Notes: a model not told the origin generated them from the sequence alone. Positions 25,525 through 37,880 are shown, counted from the first letter of the stretch. The stretch: 64,000 bases of DNA from Polytrichum commune (GCA_950295325.1 OX485806.1:9612001-9676000), one strand, 5' to 3'. Numbers and translations are program-made.

Positions 25525-26975
25525 AGGGTGATAAAGTCATTGACAAGTTTAATGGAAAGAACTTCAATATTTAGAAGTTTAAATTGGAGATAGAGTTGGT
25601 TTTGTGGATCTTTGGACTATTATAGACGAATTTGAGAAAAATATATTTCTTGACGTTGATTCTAAAGTGAAGAAAAAAAATACAAAAGACATGTTAAAAT
25701 GACAATATAGACCATTGTGCTCAACTTAGCGGACAATCAACTTGCGCACATTAAAAGTTGCAAATGACTAGCGGTGGCATAGAAATCCCTTTACAACATT
25801 CACGAGACAAAAAATTAGTCAAACATTTTGTTTATTCGCCACAAGTTCTTCACATGCAAGATGCAAGAATGTAATGACTTGTTGAACCATATAACACAGT
25901 CAAGGCACTTGCGGATCAATTTGTTTGCTTGGAGGTATATGTAAGAAGTGGAAATCTTGTCATAACTTTTCTCAAGAACTTGCAACCCTCGTACGTACAT
26001 TTGATCACTGCCTTGGGGACCATGTCGATGAAGGAATTAACTTTGAAGTACATGACAACATATCTAACGCACGAAATGTCTAAGAGGAAGGAGCAAGAAT
26101 CAAAGGTGATGATTTTATAATAGTATTGCGTTAGGGCAAACATGGCAATCGATTTTCACACAAAGACATCAAGATGTGCTATTATTGTGGCAAATTGGGC
26201 TATGTTATGCATTTTTCCTATAAGACAAATAACAACAATCAAGAGAATGCTAATAATATCAAAGAAGATGATGACTACACATTTGTAATGCAACACAAAA
26301 CACATTCGGAAACCATATGGAAGTGGATCATGGATTCGGGAGCAAAGAAACATATGACTTCTGGTAGGACATCATTTGACACATACAAGGTAATCGCTTC
26401 ATTCAATGTATGTTTGGGTGATGATAGCATCATGGAAACAATTGGAATGGGTCCCATTATAATTTAGGTAATGGTGAAAGACAAAACGAAAATGACTTGT
26501 ATCAAGGATTTTTTTCATGTGTCCAAGTTGCAAGCAAAATTGCTCATGATGAGCAAATTTTTGTCAAGTGGATTAAAACTACAATTCAACCTAAATGAAT
26601 CTATTATGAGAGGTCCATATAGAGAAGTAAATGTAATGGGACTACATCAATTTGTACAAAATAAACGTTACTAAAGGTACATGGAGCAAATGCACCTAAT
26701 TTGGCCCAATCATTGAAGAAAGACGGTGTACTTGAGATTCGGTATCGTCGGCTGGAGCATTTGAATGTGAAGAATGTTCATGCACTTTGAAACATGGTGA
26801 ATGACATGAATCTCGAAAAAAAATCCTTGTGTCATATTTTTGTTGATTACTGAAGCATGTCTTGAAGGTAAACAATATAGAACAACTTTGTCTAATGATG
26901 GAGGGAAACAAATAACTAGGCTTTTGGAGATTGTGCATTTAGATGTATGTGGTCTCATGACAAAAGTTGTGTTCA
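25525..26975 (+). pseudogene. Ty1/copia gag-pol remnant (gag, zinc knuckle, protease, integrase start)
   Basis: The order of conserved pieces is that of a copia polyprotein. Gag phrases are KFNGKNF near 25,535 and LADNQLAHIKSCK near 25,725. A degraded zinc knuckle follows (CYYCGKLGY at 26,175; the normal His and last Cys are replaced). The protease gives WIMDSGAKKHMTS (about 26,325), with the DSG active-site triplet intact. The pre-integrase region gives LEHLNVKNVHAL (26,755) and EGKQYRTTLSNDGGKQ, then IVHLDVCG near 26,935. Numerous stops and frameshifts interrupt it. It ends before the integrase core and reverse transcriptase, and no LTR pair was found. Confidence 0.75.
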
Positions 26976-28345
26976 TGGAGGAAAATATATTCAAACATCA
27001 TAAAACATAAATGAATTTGTATGGCAAAATATTATGTTCTCATTAAATAGTCATAACAATGCATAACTCCAAATAGTAACACACACTAGTTGGGATAATC
27101 GATGTAGCTATCAACACATGTTACCATAAGTAAACACATCAAATGCAAAAGAAATAAAATTGGAAGCAATCTCTATCTAAATATGACTACCAACAAGCAT
27201 GCTAATATGTAGACTAGAGCAATTAGTCACAACAAAACACACCATTGTCTACCCAAGCTTGCACCAAAATTTGCACTTGTACTAAACTCCTCGTGGTGCA
27301 ACAAAGACCATATGGGTGTTGTAGTATAGCACATTCTCTTGCACTTGACATTCCTTGTCATCGTGATCAAAATGCTCAAACTCCATTGCACAAAGTATAG
27401 GTAAAGTAACAACTTCAACGTCATTTGCTACATGCATCAAATCTCCAAAGCGTAGTGTATTTTGTAGTTATTATGGTGCAATTATAACAAGTGGTGCATA
27501 ATGCAATTTTATCATATATAATGAATGTGTCACTTTTATGCAACAATATACTTTGTAGTAGCAAAATGTGGCACATGTTAGAATAAGATAAGAAATCATT
27601 TGACATCATTAGGGCATTTGTATTCATGAAAAAAATAAGTTTATTGAAACATTTTATTGTTTATGTATGATAATTTAGCCTTCAGAAGTTTGTGATGTGG
27701 GTTCTATGGGAGTCAATTTACATGAAGGGAACTTTGTGAATGTGTTGGGAACAATTGGGTTCTTGTTTGAAGTGTTGAGTCATGCATACTGTCAATTCAT
27801 GTTTCATAATTGTAGTTGAGATGCAAAAGTTACAAGAGGTCAAACTGAAGATTCTCCTCTTTAAGTGATCACATAGGCCTTCCATGTTGAATTATATTAA
27901 CTCTAAAGCTAAGAATGGGGAGATCCAATTGGTACATTGATTATCCCATTCAATGCATGCTACTATTTGAAAATACACAATGCAATTACGTTTTATGTAG
28001 GAGTTCAACTTTTACTAACGAAAGTTTAACATGTTGTTTGGACAATACATAACATAAATGACTTTGCTTGGTAAATATTACATTGTTATTGAGTAGTTAT
28101 AGTGTTGTGTAACTCCGAATACTAACACGCACTAAACGAGATAATTAGTGTAATTACAAATGGACCAGTTGAGTTCGAGAAATAACTAGTTGAAGTTCAA
28201 GACCTTAGGCAAATTGTCATGTGATATTTTGAACGTGTAATCCAATCTCATTGTGCCACATGTCTTTGTGATGTCCATTCTTAACCACCTCAACAATTAC
28301 ATGTGTCCAATTAAGAAGAGTGACCACCTAAAGGCCCACAAGGCA
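26976..28345. repeat. Repeat mosaic upstream of the first FMO gene
   Basis: Bases 27,000-27,130 and 28,010-28,165 match the MITE at 59,236-59,462 (taacacgcactaa, tgggataat). R2-type fragments lie at 27,815-27,905 and 28,200-28,345 (gagatgcaaaagttacaagag, gtaatccaatctca). No gene is seen. Confidence 0.55.
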
Positions 28346-28675
28346 GCTTTAAGCATTGGGTTGTTGGTTTTGGGATTGCGTGCAAACTTTGGGAGTGCCA
28401 AAGAGAGTGCCATGGCGATGGGATCATTGGGATGGGCATCCACAACAGCCTCCAAGCACCAATTGTGGAAGAACATTCTACCCCACACCTTCAATTATCG
28501 CCACAACGCAATAAGATCGTACTCCTCCTCCTCCTTGGATTTGAGTCCCACGAATTGGAGCACACAGCTCCGCAAACGCGTGACCGCATTCGCGAGTGGG
28601 ATGGGGGAAATCGGAGGTGGAAGAGAACAACTTTCAGGATTCGTGAGAGCTTCGCCGTCTTCTGCTGCCACTACG
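28346..28675 (+). promoter_or_regulatory. Promoter/5' leader of the first FMO gene, with an in-frame upstream ATG
   Basis: GC content rises here. The stretch aligns at its 3' end with the leader of the second FMO gene (tcttctgctgcca versus tcttcttcagctgcta). The reading frame of the FMO start codon stays open upstream through this region. It includes an ATG at 28,412 in a good context (gccATGG) that would add 88 residues rich in Ser, Thr, Arg and Ala. The second FMO gene has an in-frame TAA two codons before its ATG, so the extension is not shared. Confidence 0.4.
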
Positions 28676-28694
28676 ATGAAGGGCGATCAGCAAG
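28676..28694 (+). other. Micro-exon 1 of the first FMO gene (start codon)
   Basis: ATG AAG GGC GAT CAG CAA G, followed by gtgagg. It joins in phase to exon 2 after acag at 30,053 and gives MKGDQQGEDLR. The same arrangement gives MGDQGEDLR in the second gene. This shared design, with the same intron phase, is the evidence for the exon. Confidence 0.75.
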
Positions 28695-31600
28695 GTGAGG
28701 ATGAGATTTTTTACTTTTTTGGGGGGGTGGGGGGAGATTTTCTTTGGCTGTTTCAATTAAGCTCAAGTTTGCTGAGATTTGCACGCTTTTGAGTCGTTGT
28801 TGGGTCGGGAAGGATTTGGAATGCAATTTGTTCCTTACATGCTCAATGAATTTTTCATGGTGCTTGATGAGGAGGACCGAGGTTTTGGGTTTTGGATTTT
28901 GGGTGTTGGATGGGGGGATGATGAGGTGGTGATGAGCAAGGTGAGGATGAGAAATTTCGGGTAGTTTTGTTCGGTTGTGTGAATTAAGCTAAAGGTTGCC
29001 AAGTTTTGCACAATTTTGAGTCGTTGCATTGATATGGGTTGGGACGGATTCGGAGTGAATTTGTTCCTTACATACTCAATGAATTTGTCACGGTTTTACA
29101 TGAGGAGGAGGGAGGTTTTGGGATTTGGGGTTTGGGTATTGGAGGGGGGATGATGATGTAAACAAGGCGTGGCGCCCTTTTAAACTCTTTCTGGAATGGT
29201 GGTGTACGCCCTTGGGACCGCCACTAATTGCACTTATATGTAAATTGTTTTTGAGCAATTTTAAGCAGGAGGGTATTGGTTGAAATGGGATTTGGATGTC
29301 TTGTTCCATCCTGCCACATGTCTGGGAACTCCGATGTTAGAATTCACCAAACTCAAGAGAGTTAGGAAAAGGAATGTTGGATGACTTGGACGAGGTGGAT
29401 GTGTATGAGCTTGAGAAGGATCTGTGCTCTCTATGAATCTTCAGAAACTAAGGGAGGAATTGGCATGGAGTTGCTTCAAAACCAATATCTGCCTCTCCTC
29501 TACCATGCCACCCATTTGTTGCTTCTGTATGAAGTGTCATTTGATACACCTCGTTGGAATCTTTGAATCTGCCGCGCGTGGGTCATAATTTCAGAGCTCC
29601 CTGGACCAGATTCTGAGCGATCGGCAATTATTTTGTGCCAATTAAACAATCTTGACAATTCCACATAGGCCTTCCAATCGGTGGGTCCTACACATGTTAA
29701 TCCACATGAAATGGCAATGCAGTTAAAATTACTAACACAGATAGTCGTGTTCTGTTTTCTCTATGTTTTCAGAAAATTGATTGAGGCATTGGCATTGAAT
29801 TGCTTCACAAACATATTTGCCTCTCATCTACAAACCCATGTCACCTTCTTGTTGGAATGAACCCTCCTTGTTGGAATGTTTGAATCTGCCGCGCGTGGCA
29901 CATAATGTCAGAGCTCCCTGGACCAGATTTTAAGTGATAGGCAATAATTTTGTGCTAATTACACATTTTTGACAATTCCACATCCGGCTTTTGATTGGAA
30001 GTGCCCACGACAGGGTCACATACCTAACTTTGTGCAACTTGATCCATATACAGGAGAAGATTTGAGATGTGAAGCAACCCACACCAAAGAAGTCGAAGAA
30101 ATGCGAGTAGTAAAACGATCGTGCAAAGTGGCCGTCATAGGGTGTGGGGCATCTGGTCTCGTTGCAGCACGAGAACTTCTGCGAGAAGGCCACCAAGTCT
30201 CCGTGTTCGAGCAGGGGAACAGTGTGGGCGGGGTATGGGTTTACGACCCGGAAATTGAAACAGATTTGTTAGGGATCAATGTCGACCGGAAGCGTGTGCA
30301 TTCAAGCATGTACGCATCGTTACGGACCAATTTACCTCGAGAGCTTATGTCGTTCACAGATTTCCCATTTCTGCCCACAGAAAAAGAGGGATCCCAAAGA
30401 GACACCCGGCGGTTCCCAGGTCATCCGGAGGTGGCTTCTTATTTGCAAGACTTTGCGGAACATTATAAGCTTATGGATTACATTCACTTCTCCACTGTTG
30501 TGGAATACGCAGGTGTAAGGGAAATCGGAGAAAAAAAGGAGGTTTCCTGGAAAGTAAGGACGAGGCGATTGGGCGAGACAACAACAACAAAACGTTTGAA
30601 GGAGGAGGATTTTGATGCAGTTGTGGTCTGCAATGGTCACTACTCTGAGCCTTACGTTGTGCCAATTTCGGGTAACCTGATTCCTTCTCCTCTCCTAATC
30701 TCTGAGCTTCAAATGTGTGAGATGTTGGGTTGTTGTTGAGATTTTGTTCCAATTTTGTGGGTTGGGTTGAAGTCCAGTCAACCCTGGGTTGTCTGAATGT
30801 TATAATAAGGTGTGATTTGGCCCCACTGTGGCACTTCCAATTCTACAAACAATCTTGGTCATTGGATCGGATCGGGAGTTGTCTTGTATTAGATTGGATC
30901 GGGAACTGTCTTGTATTAGATCGGTCGGGAATTGCCTTGTATTAGATTGAATCGGGAATTGCAATAGTGATGGATCACGATGATTCTCATCAGAATTGGA
31001 GTTTGATGAGATGCAAAAGTTATAAGAGGTCAAAGTGAAGATTCTCATCAAGTGACCACGTGGGTCCTCCCAATTGTGATGTTCACTATTGAACCTAGAA
31101 TGGTGTCAATTGAATTTGAGCACCTAGTCTAATCTCAATGTAACACATGACGTCTTTTTGGTCTTCGTTGTCAACAAGCCTTACCATATACCACTTAAAA
31201 ATAGGTGTCCAATAAAGAAGAATGAACATGAAGGCCCTGTACCTTAAGTGTAATCCAACATAACTTCGGCAATGTCTTTGGCTTCTATTTCAGATCAGTC
31301 ACAGTTCGGGTCAATAGATGCCACTGCTAATATCACCTGTGGGAGGGCCTATGTGATCACGTAAAGAGAAAGAGAATCTTCATGTTGTTCTCTTAGAGCT
31401 TTTGCATCTCATCAAAAGTGTGATGATTCTGAAACTTGAATGGACAATCTGTGTGATTCATCACAGTTTCTAACCATCTGAGACAATTCCTGGTTCAGTC
31501 CAACGATCATAATTGTCTGCCCACAATAGGGCCACATACCTTAGTATCACTCTTGCTTCTCTTTATCAGCAATGCTGCGAGCTCTTGTTGATTTTTGTGG

Positions 31601-34600
31601 TGTTTGACGACATTCAGGTATAAAGGAGTGGCCAGGAAGGCAAATGCACAGCCATAATTACCGGGAGCCACATTCTTTTGCAGACCAGGTAACTGATATA
31701 TTTCATAACACTTTTGGGATTTAGCAGTGTTGATCAAATTTTTGGAAATGCATTCAGACGAAGTACCATGTAGGCACAAGATAAGCAATCATCATGTACA
31801 ATTTTTTTGGTGAAATCATTGAAACGAGAGAGGAGGTTCTTGACTAGGAGTTGCAAATGCTGCTCTGTGTGCCAGGTTTCGAAACATGGTGATATATCAT
31901 GTCGATACCTCAAGTATCTTTGGTAGATGTTTGTGTTGCACAATATCAAATCACTAGAATTAGAGTTAACCTTTAACTGAAAATGGCTTCTGGTCAGGAG
32001 TTGGTTGTTCTGCATACAACACCTTCCATGTTCAGTAAGTTTTTGGTGCATGCTTGGAGTTAGCATGGAGGTTTTAACGAAGAACATTCTATGTCGGTTT
32101 GAGGGTCAAACTCATTGGCATGCCAAGTGGTGTGAAATTGAGTTTGGCCCTCAGTGAACCAAACTAGGTTGCTCTTCATTCAAATTCAAACTCCACCTCC
32201 AAGCATGCAGCAAAAGTGGAAAGAAATCATTGGTGTTGTGTGCAAAAAAGCTAATGGAAAATCGTAGGGGACCAATTTTTGACGAAAAGTCCCACTAAGT
32301 TAAAAGATAACACTAATAATGTTATTGCTTTATAATGTCGTGCACTATAATGAGAGGCTCATTAGAGAAGTGCATATGTGCTTGTAAAAATATTTGTAAT
32401 GTGCTGATAAGTAATACACATCATTCGTACAAACCACGTCAGATTGTGGTGGTGATAGGGAATGCAGCCAGCGGTACCGACATTGCGAGGGAGCTCGCAG
32501 ATTTTGCAAAGGAAGTTCACATAAGTGGCCGCACGTGGAGCTCTAGTGTGGACTTCTCGGAGCCCGATGGTCCAAATGCCAATATCTGGCGTCATTCTTT
32601 GGTACGTTTGGCAGCATAGACTACTGCAAAGTAAATATCTTGGATCTTTGTGTATTGGTTTTATGTATGGTAAAAGAGTTCTCCTTGAATCCAATGGGAA
32701 TTTCGTGGGGTGTTGGTCCCCTATGATTTTTCATTGGTTGTTTTGCATAATCAATAATTTTTTTCCACTTGTGGTGCATGTTCAGAGGTAGTGTCTGAAT
32801 TGTAACGAAGAGCAACCTATTTCAGTTCATTGAGGGCCAAACTCACATCAGCACCTCTTGGCATGCCAAAATGAGTTTGATCCTCAATGAACTGATCTGG
32901 AATGTTCTTCACTCAAACCTCCAAGCATGCACGGAAAACTTGCCAAACATGGAAGGTCTTGTAATCAAAATAACCTACCCCCAAGCAAAAGTCATATTGA
33001 GTTAGAGGATAAATTTAATAGTCTGACAATACTTTTCAAGTTTTGAGTCTAATAAAAATTTCCATTTCCATTGGAATTTGAGTTTAATGTCCATACAATC
33101 TTGTTATAGGCATGCGCTTAATCAATGTAGCACTTGCTGGTCAGTGGTCGAGTTGAGATTAGTTCAGTATTATAAAATCGAGGCTGAAAGTGATGAGATA
33201 AGAATCTCAAGTTATCAGGTCAGGCATGGCATAAAGCTACTGATATCTAGAGGTCCTCAATAACTCAAATGTTTTGGAAAATGATTATGTAAAAATAAGA
33301 AAATGTTGAAGTAACATCATAAACTTCAATTGATCTCGTGATAATTACATCATTTTGTTAATCTCTTTTATTTTGTGCCACATACTATTACAAAGCAAAT
33401 TATTACCTAAGAATGAAACATACATGTATCACAGGATAATCGCATTATACACCACCTTTTAGAAGTTTGTGATGCTTGTATGAGTCTCTTTTCTGAAAGA
33501 ATGTGTGGCTGCAATAGGTGGAGTGTGCATGTGAGGATGGCATTGTGAAGTTTAAAGATGGAGGGTCTGTTCAAGCAGATGTAATATTGCACTGCACAGG
33601 GTGAGCAACTAACAGATGGATTTGTTGTTGGTGTAAGGTAGATGGGTCTTAAATGGTACTTCTCGTGACTAGCCCACTTCTAGGATATAAAAACGTGCGA
33701 TTAGTATGAGATGGTGAGCAAGTCCAAACCGAGGTCATAGCTGCTTTCCTCATAATTTTCAGAGCTCATATGCACATCTTACTCACTACCAAAGTGAAGA
33801 TTCTTGTGCTCATTAAGTGGTCATATAGGTGCCCCCAATTATGTTGATTACTGAGCGTAGAGTAGTTACCATACTTTGGGCATGTTGTCCAATCCCTTAT
33901 AAATACATGTCTTTTTGGTATCCGTTCTTGGAGCCACACCTAACCTCATACCACTCAAATATAGATGTTTGATTGACAAAAGTAACCAAATTAGGGACAT
34001 TGACCTTACACTCTTTCATGTTCTTAGTTGTATTATACTAGCTTGGACCCTTGTTCTCTCAACCTATTGCACCCATGCATGTGAATTAATATCCCGGATG
34101 AACCCAACCCTGTGCACCTATGCAACTATATGCCCATCCATGTGCGTACCTGCCACATGCATTTATGCCCATGTTCATAAGCCCCCCATGACCTACCACC
34201 ATGTCCCCATGGAGTGCTTAAAAAAAGAAGGATAATCTTTTTGTTTTAGTTGAATAGTCCTTCTTTGTCCTATTGCCCATGCCTTGTCGCCACCGTCGCT
34301 TCATGCGTGCTCTCTCCCTCTAGTTTCCCACACCATGCCCATCTTTTGCACTTGTAGTCCCCCACATTTCCACATTTATTTCCTCTTTTGGTCATAGGTT
34401 TGTTTCGGGGAAGGATTTTGGGATGTGGCCCTTTTTCATTGGCAAGCTAGTTGGACATGTGTCCATGATTTGTAGACTCCCACCACCATGAGTTCTATTG
34501 TATATAGATTTCCTCATTCACCTCCTAACTATACTTGCTCCAAGAAATGTTGATTACACTTTGGATATCAACATTTCAGTGTCCGTCTTTTGTGTATTAA

Positions 34601-37540
34601 ATCTTGTAGGTTTGGTGAACCTTGACATCTTGCTGTTGTTTCTAGTTAGACCCACTTTACATTATGGCCCATGGCCTTGACCATGAAATTTTGAGATTTT
34701 GAAGTGTTATGGTCTCCTGGTGTTAAGTTAGACCCATCTCTTTCAGGTACGCTTGACACAAAATCTAGCAGACCTTGAAACATTATTCAATCCATGTAGG
34801 TTTGTTCATCCATTCAAACTTCCTTAGTCCCTTAGGCTCTGAAGCTCTACTGTAAAGTGAAGTGGGACGGTCTTAATGTTTTCCACCAGTGAAAGGTTTT
34901 AGATTTAATGGGAACGGGCCCTCAGGCCTTAAGCTGTACTTCATGCTTGTGATTACATTGCAAGAGATGGCAGTCTGGATCAATTCGTCAGGTTGGATTT
35001 GCAATGAATCTTTGAGTAGTCTGAGATACATTTTTTGACATAGATGAATTGTTGGGTTGATGCACATTTTCAGGTATTTATATTCCTTCCCATTTCTGGA
35101 TTCAAATGGGAAAGTGTTTGTAGATGACAACTGTGTTGGCCCCCTATATGAGCACGTCTTTGCTGCAGCTTTTGGTGCATCACTCTCTTTTGTGGGGCTG
35201 CCATGGAAGGTAGATATTCTTGTTCTTGATCGCTCCTTTTTCCTCGCTTTAGATTGAGTAACTCTAAAAATCTGTTTCAACTATCTCCTGATCTTAATTT
35301 TCTTGTTCACTGGTTACCTATATCTGTAAGTGTTGTCCAAACCTCGATGCTTCCAAGCATATATTTTATACATATTGCAGTCATCTTTTAACTAAATAGG
35401 AATTTTCGTGAGGAGTTGGTCCTCTACAATTTTCCATTGGTTGTTTTGTATATAAAATCAAAAATTATTTTCGACTTATGGTGTGTGCTTGGAGTTAGTG
35501 TTTGAATTTGAACAAAGAATAACTTATTTCAGTTCATTGAGGGCTAAACTCATTTTAGCATCTCTTGGTATGCCAAATTGAGTTTGAACCTCAATGAACC
35601 AATATAGAATGTTTTTCGTTCAAATCTCCACACTACCATCTCCAAGCATGCACCAAAATCTCTCTGACCAAAAGTCATGTTGAGGAGTTAGAGGATACCT
35701 CCATTGTATTTCTTTCACTGGGAGTGATGGATCTCTGTTGTTTGTGTCTTCTACAGATATGGTGTACTTGTCTTTGTCGCCTCAAAGCACATTCTAAAAT
35801 TGCTGAATGTTTTGTTTGACATGACTTAAGAATGAGTGAAGTGCAGGTAGTTCCATTTCCAATCTGTGAACTTCAATCGCGTTGGGTAGCCATGGCATTA
35901 TCAGGCAGAGTGGGGCTTCCACCAGTAGAGGAGATGATGCAGTCCATCGAGGCATTTTATGCAAAACTTGAAGCTTCTGGCAAGTCCAAGAGATTGGCAC
36001 ACAATTTGTCCACCACTCAGGTTGGCTCATCCACTTTCATGAAAGCCTCAAAACCTCTAGATTATTGCATAGCCTGTTCTTTGAGCTTGTGGATGTTCTC
36101 AAAGCTCTTCTATGAAAAGCTTCTCCTCTGCAATTTCTTAGGTATGCATTGACATCAGTGTTATCCCTCAAGTCTCTCAAAACTTGAGAGGGTTGAGGGA
36201 GTTTTGGTTTGGTAGGGAGTTTTGGTCCCTTTTGACATGTTATGATGTTTGAGGGGTGTTCAAGTGGTGTTGGAACCCCCAATTTTGATGACATGAAGGG
36301 GGAGGTGATTGACTTTGGCCAAAAGATACATATATAAAAATAAACTCCTTGTCAAACTTTCAAGAGCACCATTATAGGAGTTCTCAAAAAGTTTGCCATG
36401 ATGGAATGCATTATTTTACGAATGTGTTTTGGCCAAAGTCAAACACCTCCCATTCATTTAACCAAAATTGGGAGGTCCGGCACCACTTGATAATAATAAT
36501 AGTACAAGTGCTAACAATGATGATGTCGTGCCATTTTCAATTGGTATTGGGCTCGTAATATTGATATTCATGTGTCCACACCTATTGGTAAAGCCAACTT
36601 TGAGTTAATTGATCATCTTTTGGACATATTAAATACCACCTCATCCTGAACTAAGACTTGAGATTTAACATTACATGCCAGTGATAACTTATCGAAAAAC
36701 TTAGTACTCTAAATATTGTATTTCGCGTCACCAATTCTTTTTGTCTGCTCAATACGAATTGTAAACTGCCCGTGTAGTGTCACCAACACTAAATGTAGAC
36801 CAAACATTATTTGTTAATCCTTGCAAAAAGAATTGCGCATAGTAGATTTACGATGTTGTAAATTACTGTCACTTATTGAGTGATTTTTCATCCAAATTTT
36901 AATCACCCATGACAATATTCTATTCCAGAAATGTTAGGATGCAGAATATACCGTACTTGTAAAGTTGGGATTACAGTACTTGTAAACTTATTCATAAGAA
37001 GTGGCATTAGAACATTTACCACGATGACACTACATGCAATATTCAGTGTTGTCAGTGGCATCTTACCAGTTTGCTTAACATCAAATGACACATCAAATGC
37101 CACCCAAGATTTGAAAGTTAACTCTATGCCACATTGGGTATGGACGTGTTGTATGTCTTTTTATTTATTTTCAACATTATTTTACCATTGACTTACCACT
37201 TAGTGTGTCTCGTTTTCTCGGAAGTGAATTTGGTCTGCCTTCATATTCTTAAAATTGGTTTTGGCTGTTGCAGTTTCAGTATGTTGACTGGCTTGCTGAT
37301 CAGACCGGCAGTGATCATCTTGAGACCTGGAGAAAAACAATTTATGAAGTGGCGTCGAAGAACAAACGCGTAAATGCAGAGACCTACCGAGATGTTTGGC
37401 CAGATGAGGATTTACACCAAGAGGTCTTGTCTTCTTTGAAGAAGAGGGACGTATTAAGAGGTGATTTATCCTCTTATCATCTGAGTCCCGGCTTTGAAGA
37501 AAAATTGAAAACAAAACATTGTCTACCTACTTCAGGATAA
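28676..37540 (+). CDS. FMO: Flavin-containing monooxygenase, GS-OX-like (first copy)
   Basis: It is predicted to transfer one oxygen from O2 to a sulfur or nitrogen atom of a small substrate, using FAD and NADPH. Exons are 28,676-28,694, 30,054-30,671, 31,618-31,688, 32,443-32,601, 33,518-33,600, 35,074-35,209, 35,847-36,020 and 37,274-37,540, all with GT/AG borders and matching phases, giving 508 residues. Motifs: FAD-binding VAVIGCGASG (GxGxxG at residues 36-41) with VFEQGNSVGGVW; the FMO signature W217-x-G-xxx-H-xxx-Y227 (EWPGRQMHSHNY); NADPH-binding VVVIGNAASG (about 238-247); and LHCTGY (313-318), the ATGY-like motif. The ATG lies in a 19-base exon. ATG 30,101 in exon 2 is a weaker alternative. 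Family length is usually 450-500. The substrate cannot be inferred; glucosinolate oxidation is known only for the Brassica members. Confidence 0.9.
28685..29160. repeat. Tandem duplication (about 246 bp x 2) in FMO-1 intron 1
   Basis: gatcagcaaggtgaggatgag at 28,685 recurs as gatgagcaag gtgaggatgag at 28,931, and the following 200 bases remain similar (ttgagtcgttg, ttccttacat.ctcaatgaa, gaggaggaccgaggttttggg). The duplicated block includes the exon 1 donor site, so a second potential 5' splice site lies at 28,940/28,941. Confidence 0.8.
29440..30010. repeat. Direct duplication (about 230 bp x 2) just before FMO-1 exon 2
   Basis: Segments at 29,440-29,690 and 29,775-30,000 share tgaatctgccgcgcgtgg, cagagctccctggaccagat and ttgacaattccacat in the same order. 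The second copy runs into the end of an R2-type MITE (gaagtgcccacgacagggtcacataccta) immediately before exon 2. Confidence 0.75.
30995..31555. mobile_element. R2-family MITE (both arms) in FMO-1 intron 2
   Basis: The left arm (30,995-31,260) reads in reverse and the right arm (31,340-31,555) forward, with the typical end gcccacaatagggccacataccttag. The same two-arm arrangement occurs in intron 2 of the second FMO gene (51,000-51,470). I infer the insertion is older than the gene duplication. Confidence 0.6.
31975..32310. mobile_element. Hairpin MITE (family H) in FMO-1 intron 3
   Basis: The whole element folds back on itself around gagggtcaaactcattggcatg...aattgagtttggccctc. The outer arms contain ttggttgttctgcatacaac and its mirrored form. 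A homologous copy occupies the corresponding intron of the second FMO gene (51,840-52,170). Confidence 0.7.
32690..33020. mobile_element. Hairpin MITE (family H) in FMO-1 intron 4
   Basis: Same foldback core (cattgagggccaaactca / atgagtttgatcctcaatga). The matching intron of the second FMO gene also carries one (53,335-53,690). Confidence 0.7.
33640..34030 (-). mobile_element. R1-family MITE in FMO-1 intron 5
   Basis: It begins ggtcttaaatgg.acttctc.tgactagcccacttct-like and continues through gttgtccaatccctta and tatagatgtttgattgaca. I see no counterpart in intron 5 of the second FMO gene. Confidence 0.6.
34647..34942. mobile_element. Harbinger-derived MITE in FMO-1 intron 5
   Basis: Terminal-like actttacattatggcccatgg and subterminal blocks (gacacaaaatctagcagacc, tgaagctctactgtaaagtgaag) match both the copy at 54,001-54,497 in the same intron of the second gene and subterminal sequence of the Harbinger element near 15,030-15,200. 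This copy is shortened. Confidence 0.6.
35395..35710. mobile_element. Hairpin MITE (family H) in FMO-1 intron 6
   Basis: Same foldback core as the copies in introns 3 and 4 (cattgagggctaaactcat / attgagtttgaacctcaatg). Intron 6 of the second FMO gene lacks it and instead carries an R2 element. Confidence 0.65.
36261..36490. mobile_element. MITE with about 70-bp inverted repeats in FMO-1 intron 7
   Basis: The left arm (caagtggtgttgg...ttgactttggccaaaa) and right arm (ttttggccaaagtcaa...cggcaccacttg) are mirrored. No coding capacity. Absent from intron 7 of the second gene. Confidence 0.7.
36715..37075 (+). repeat. Dispersed repeat in FMO-1 intron 7 (second copy 38,720-39,075)
   Basis: The two copies run in the same direction and share tgtagtgtca.caacactaaatgta, cttattgagtgatttttcat and aggatgcagaatatacc. 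Shorter related pieces lie at about 58,340-58,450 and 60,090-60,160. Confidence 0.65.
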
Positions 37541-37554
37541 GTACACCATATATG

Positions 37555-37880
37555 GTATTTAGTGTCAAGTACACTATTTGCAAAGGGAATAAACTAGATG
37601 CCTAGAGGTCTCAAAGTGTCACGCCCGCTTAGTGCCAATTTGATTCCATTTGTCAACATAAGTAACTTCTCTAAGTGAAAAAATATCTACATTATGACAT
37701 GTAGAGTAGCACATTGGGATACTATAGTTGATAGTCTTGCGTTTTAGTATGCAAGGGGAAGATATTTTTGAGCATACTAATGGCAAGTGTCGTGTGTTTA
37801 CATTTTAGTTGGCAAGAAGAAGATATTCTTGAGCATCCTAATGGCAAGTGTCATTTGTGTGCACTTTAGCCAACTTGTAG
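37555..37880. repeat. Dispersed repeat shared with 1-550
   Basis: It carries the two blocks described at the window start, here in the order gatgcctagaggtctcaaag and then tggcaagtgtc. It lies directly after the first FMO gene. Confidence 0.6.

Noticed and set aside
29969-30053. Upstream start for the first FMO at 29,969
   Set aside because: The codon there is TTG, the stretch contains a MITE end, and the 3' splice site at 30,053 with an in-phase upstream exon explains the open frame better.
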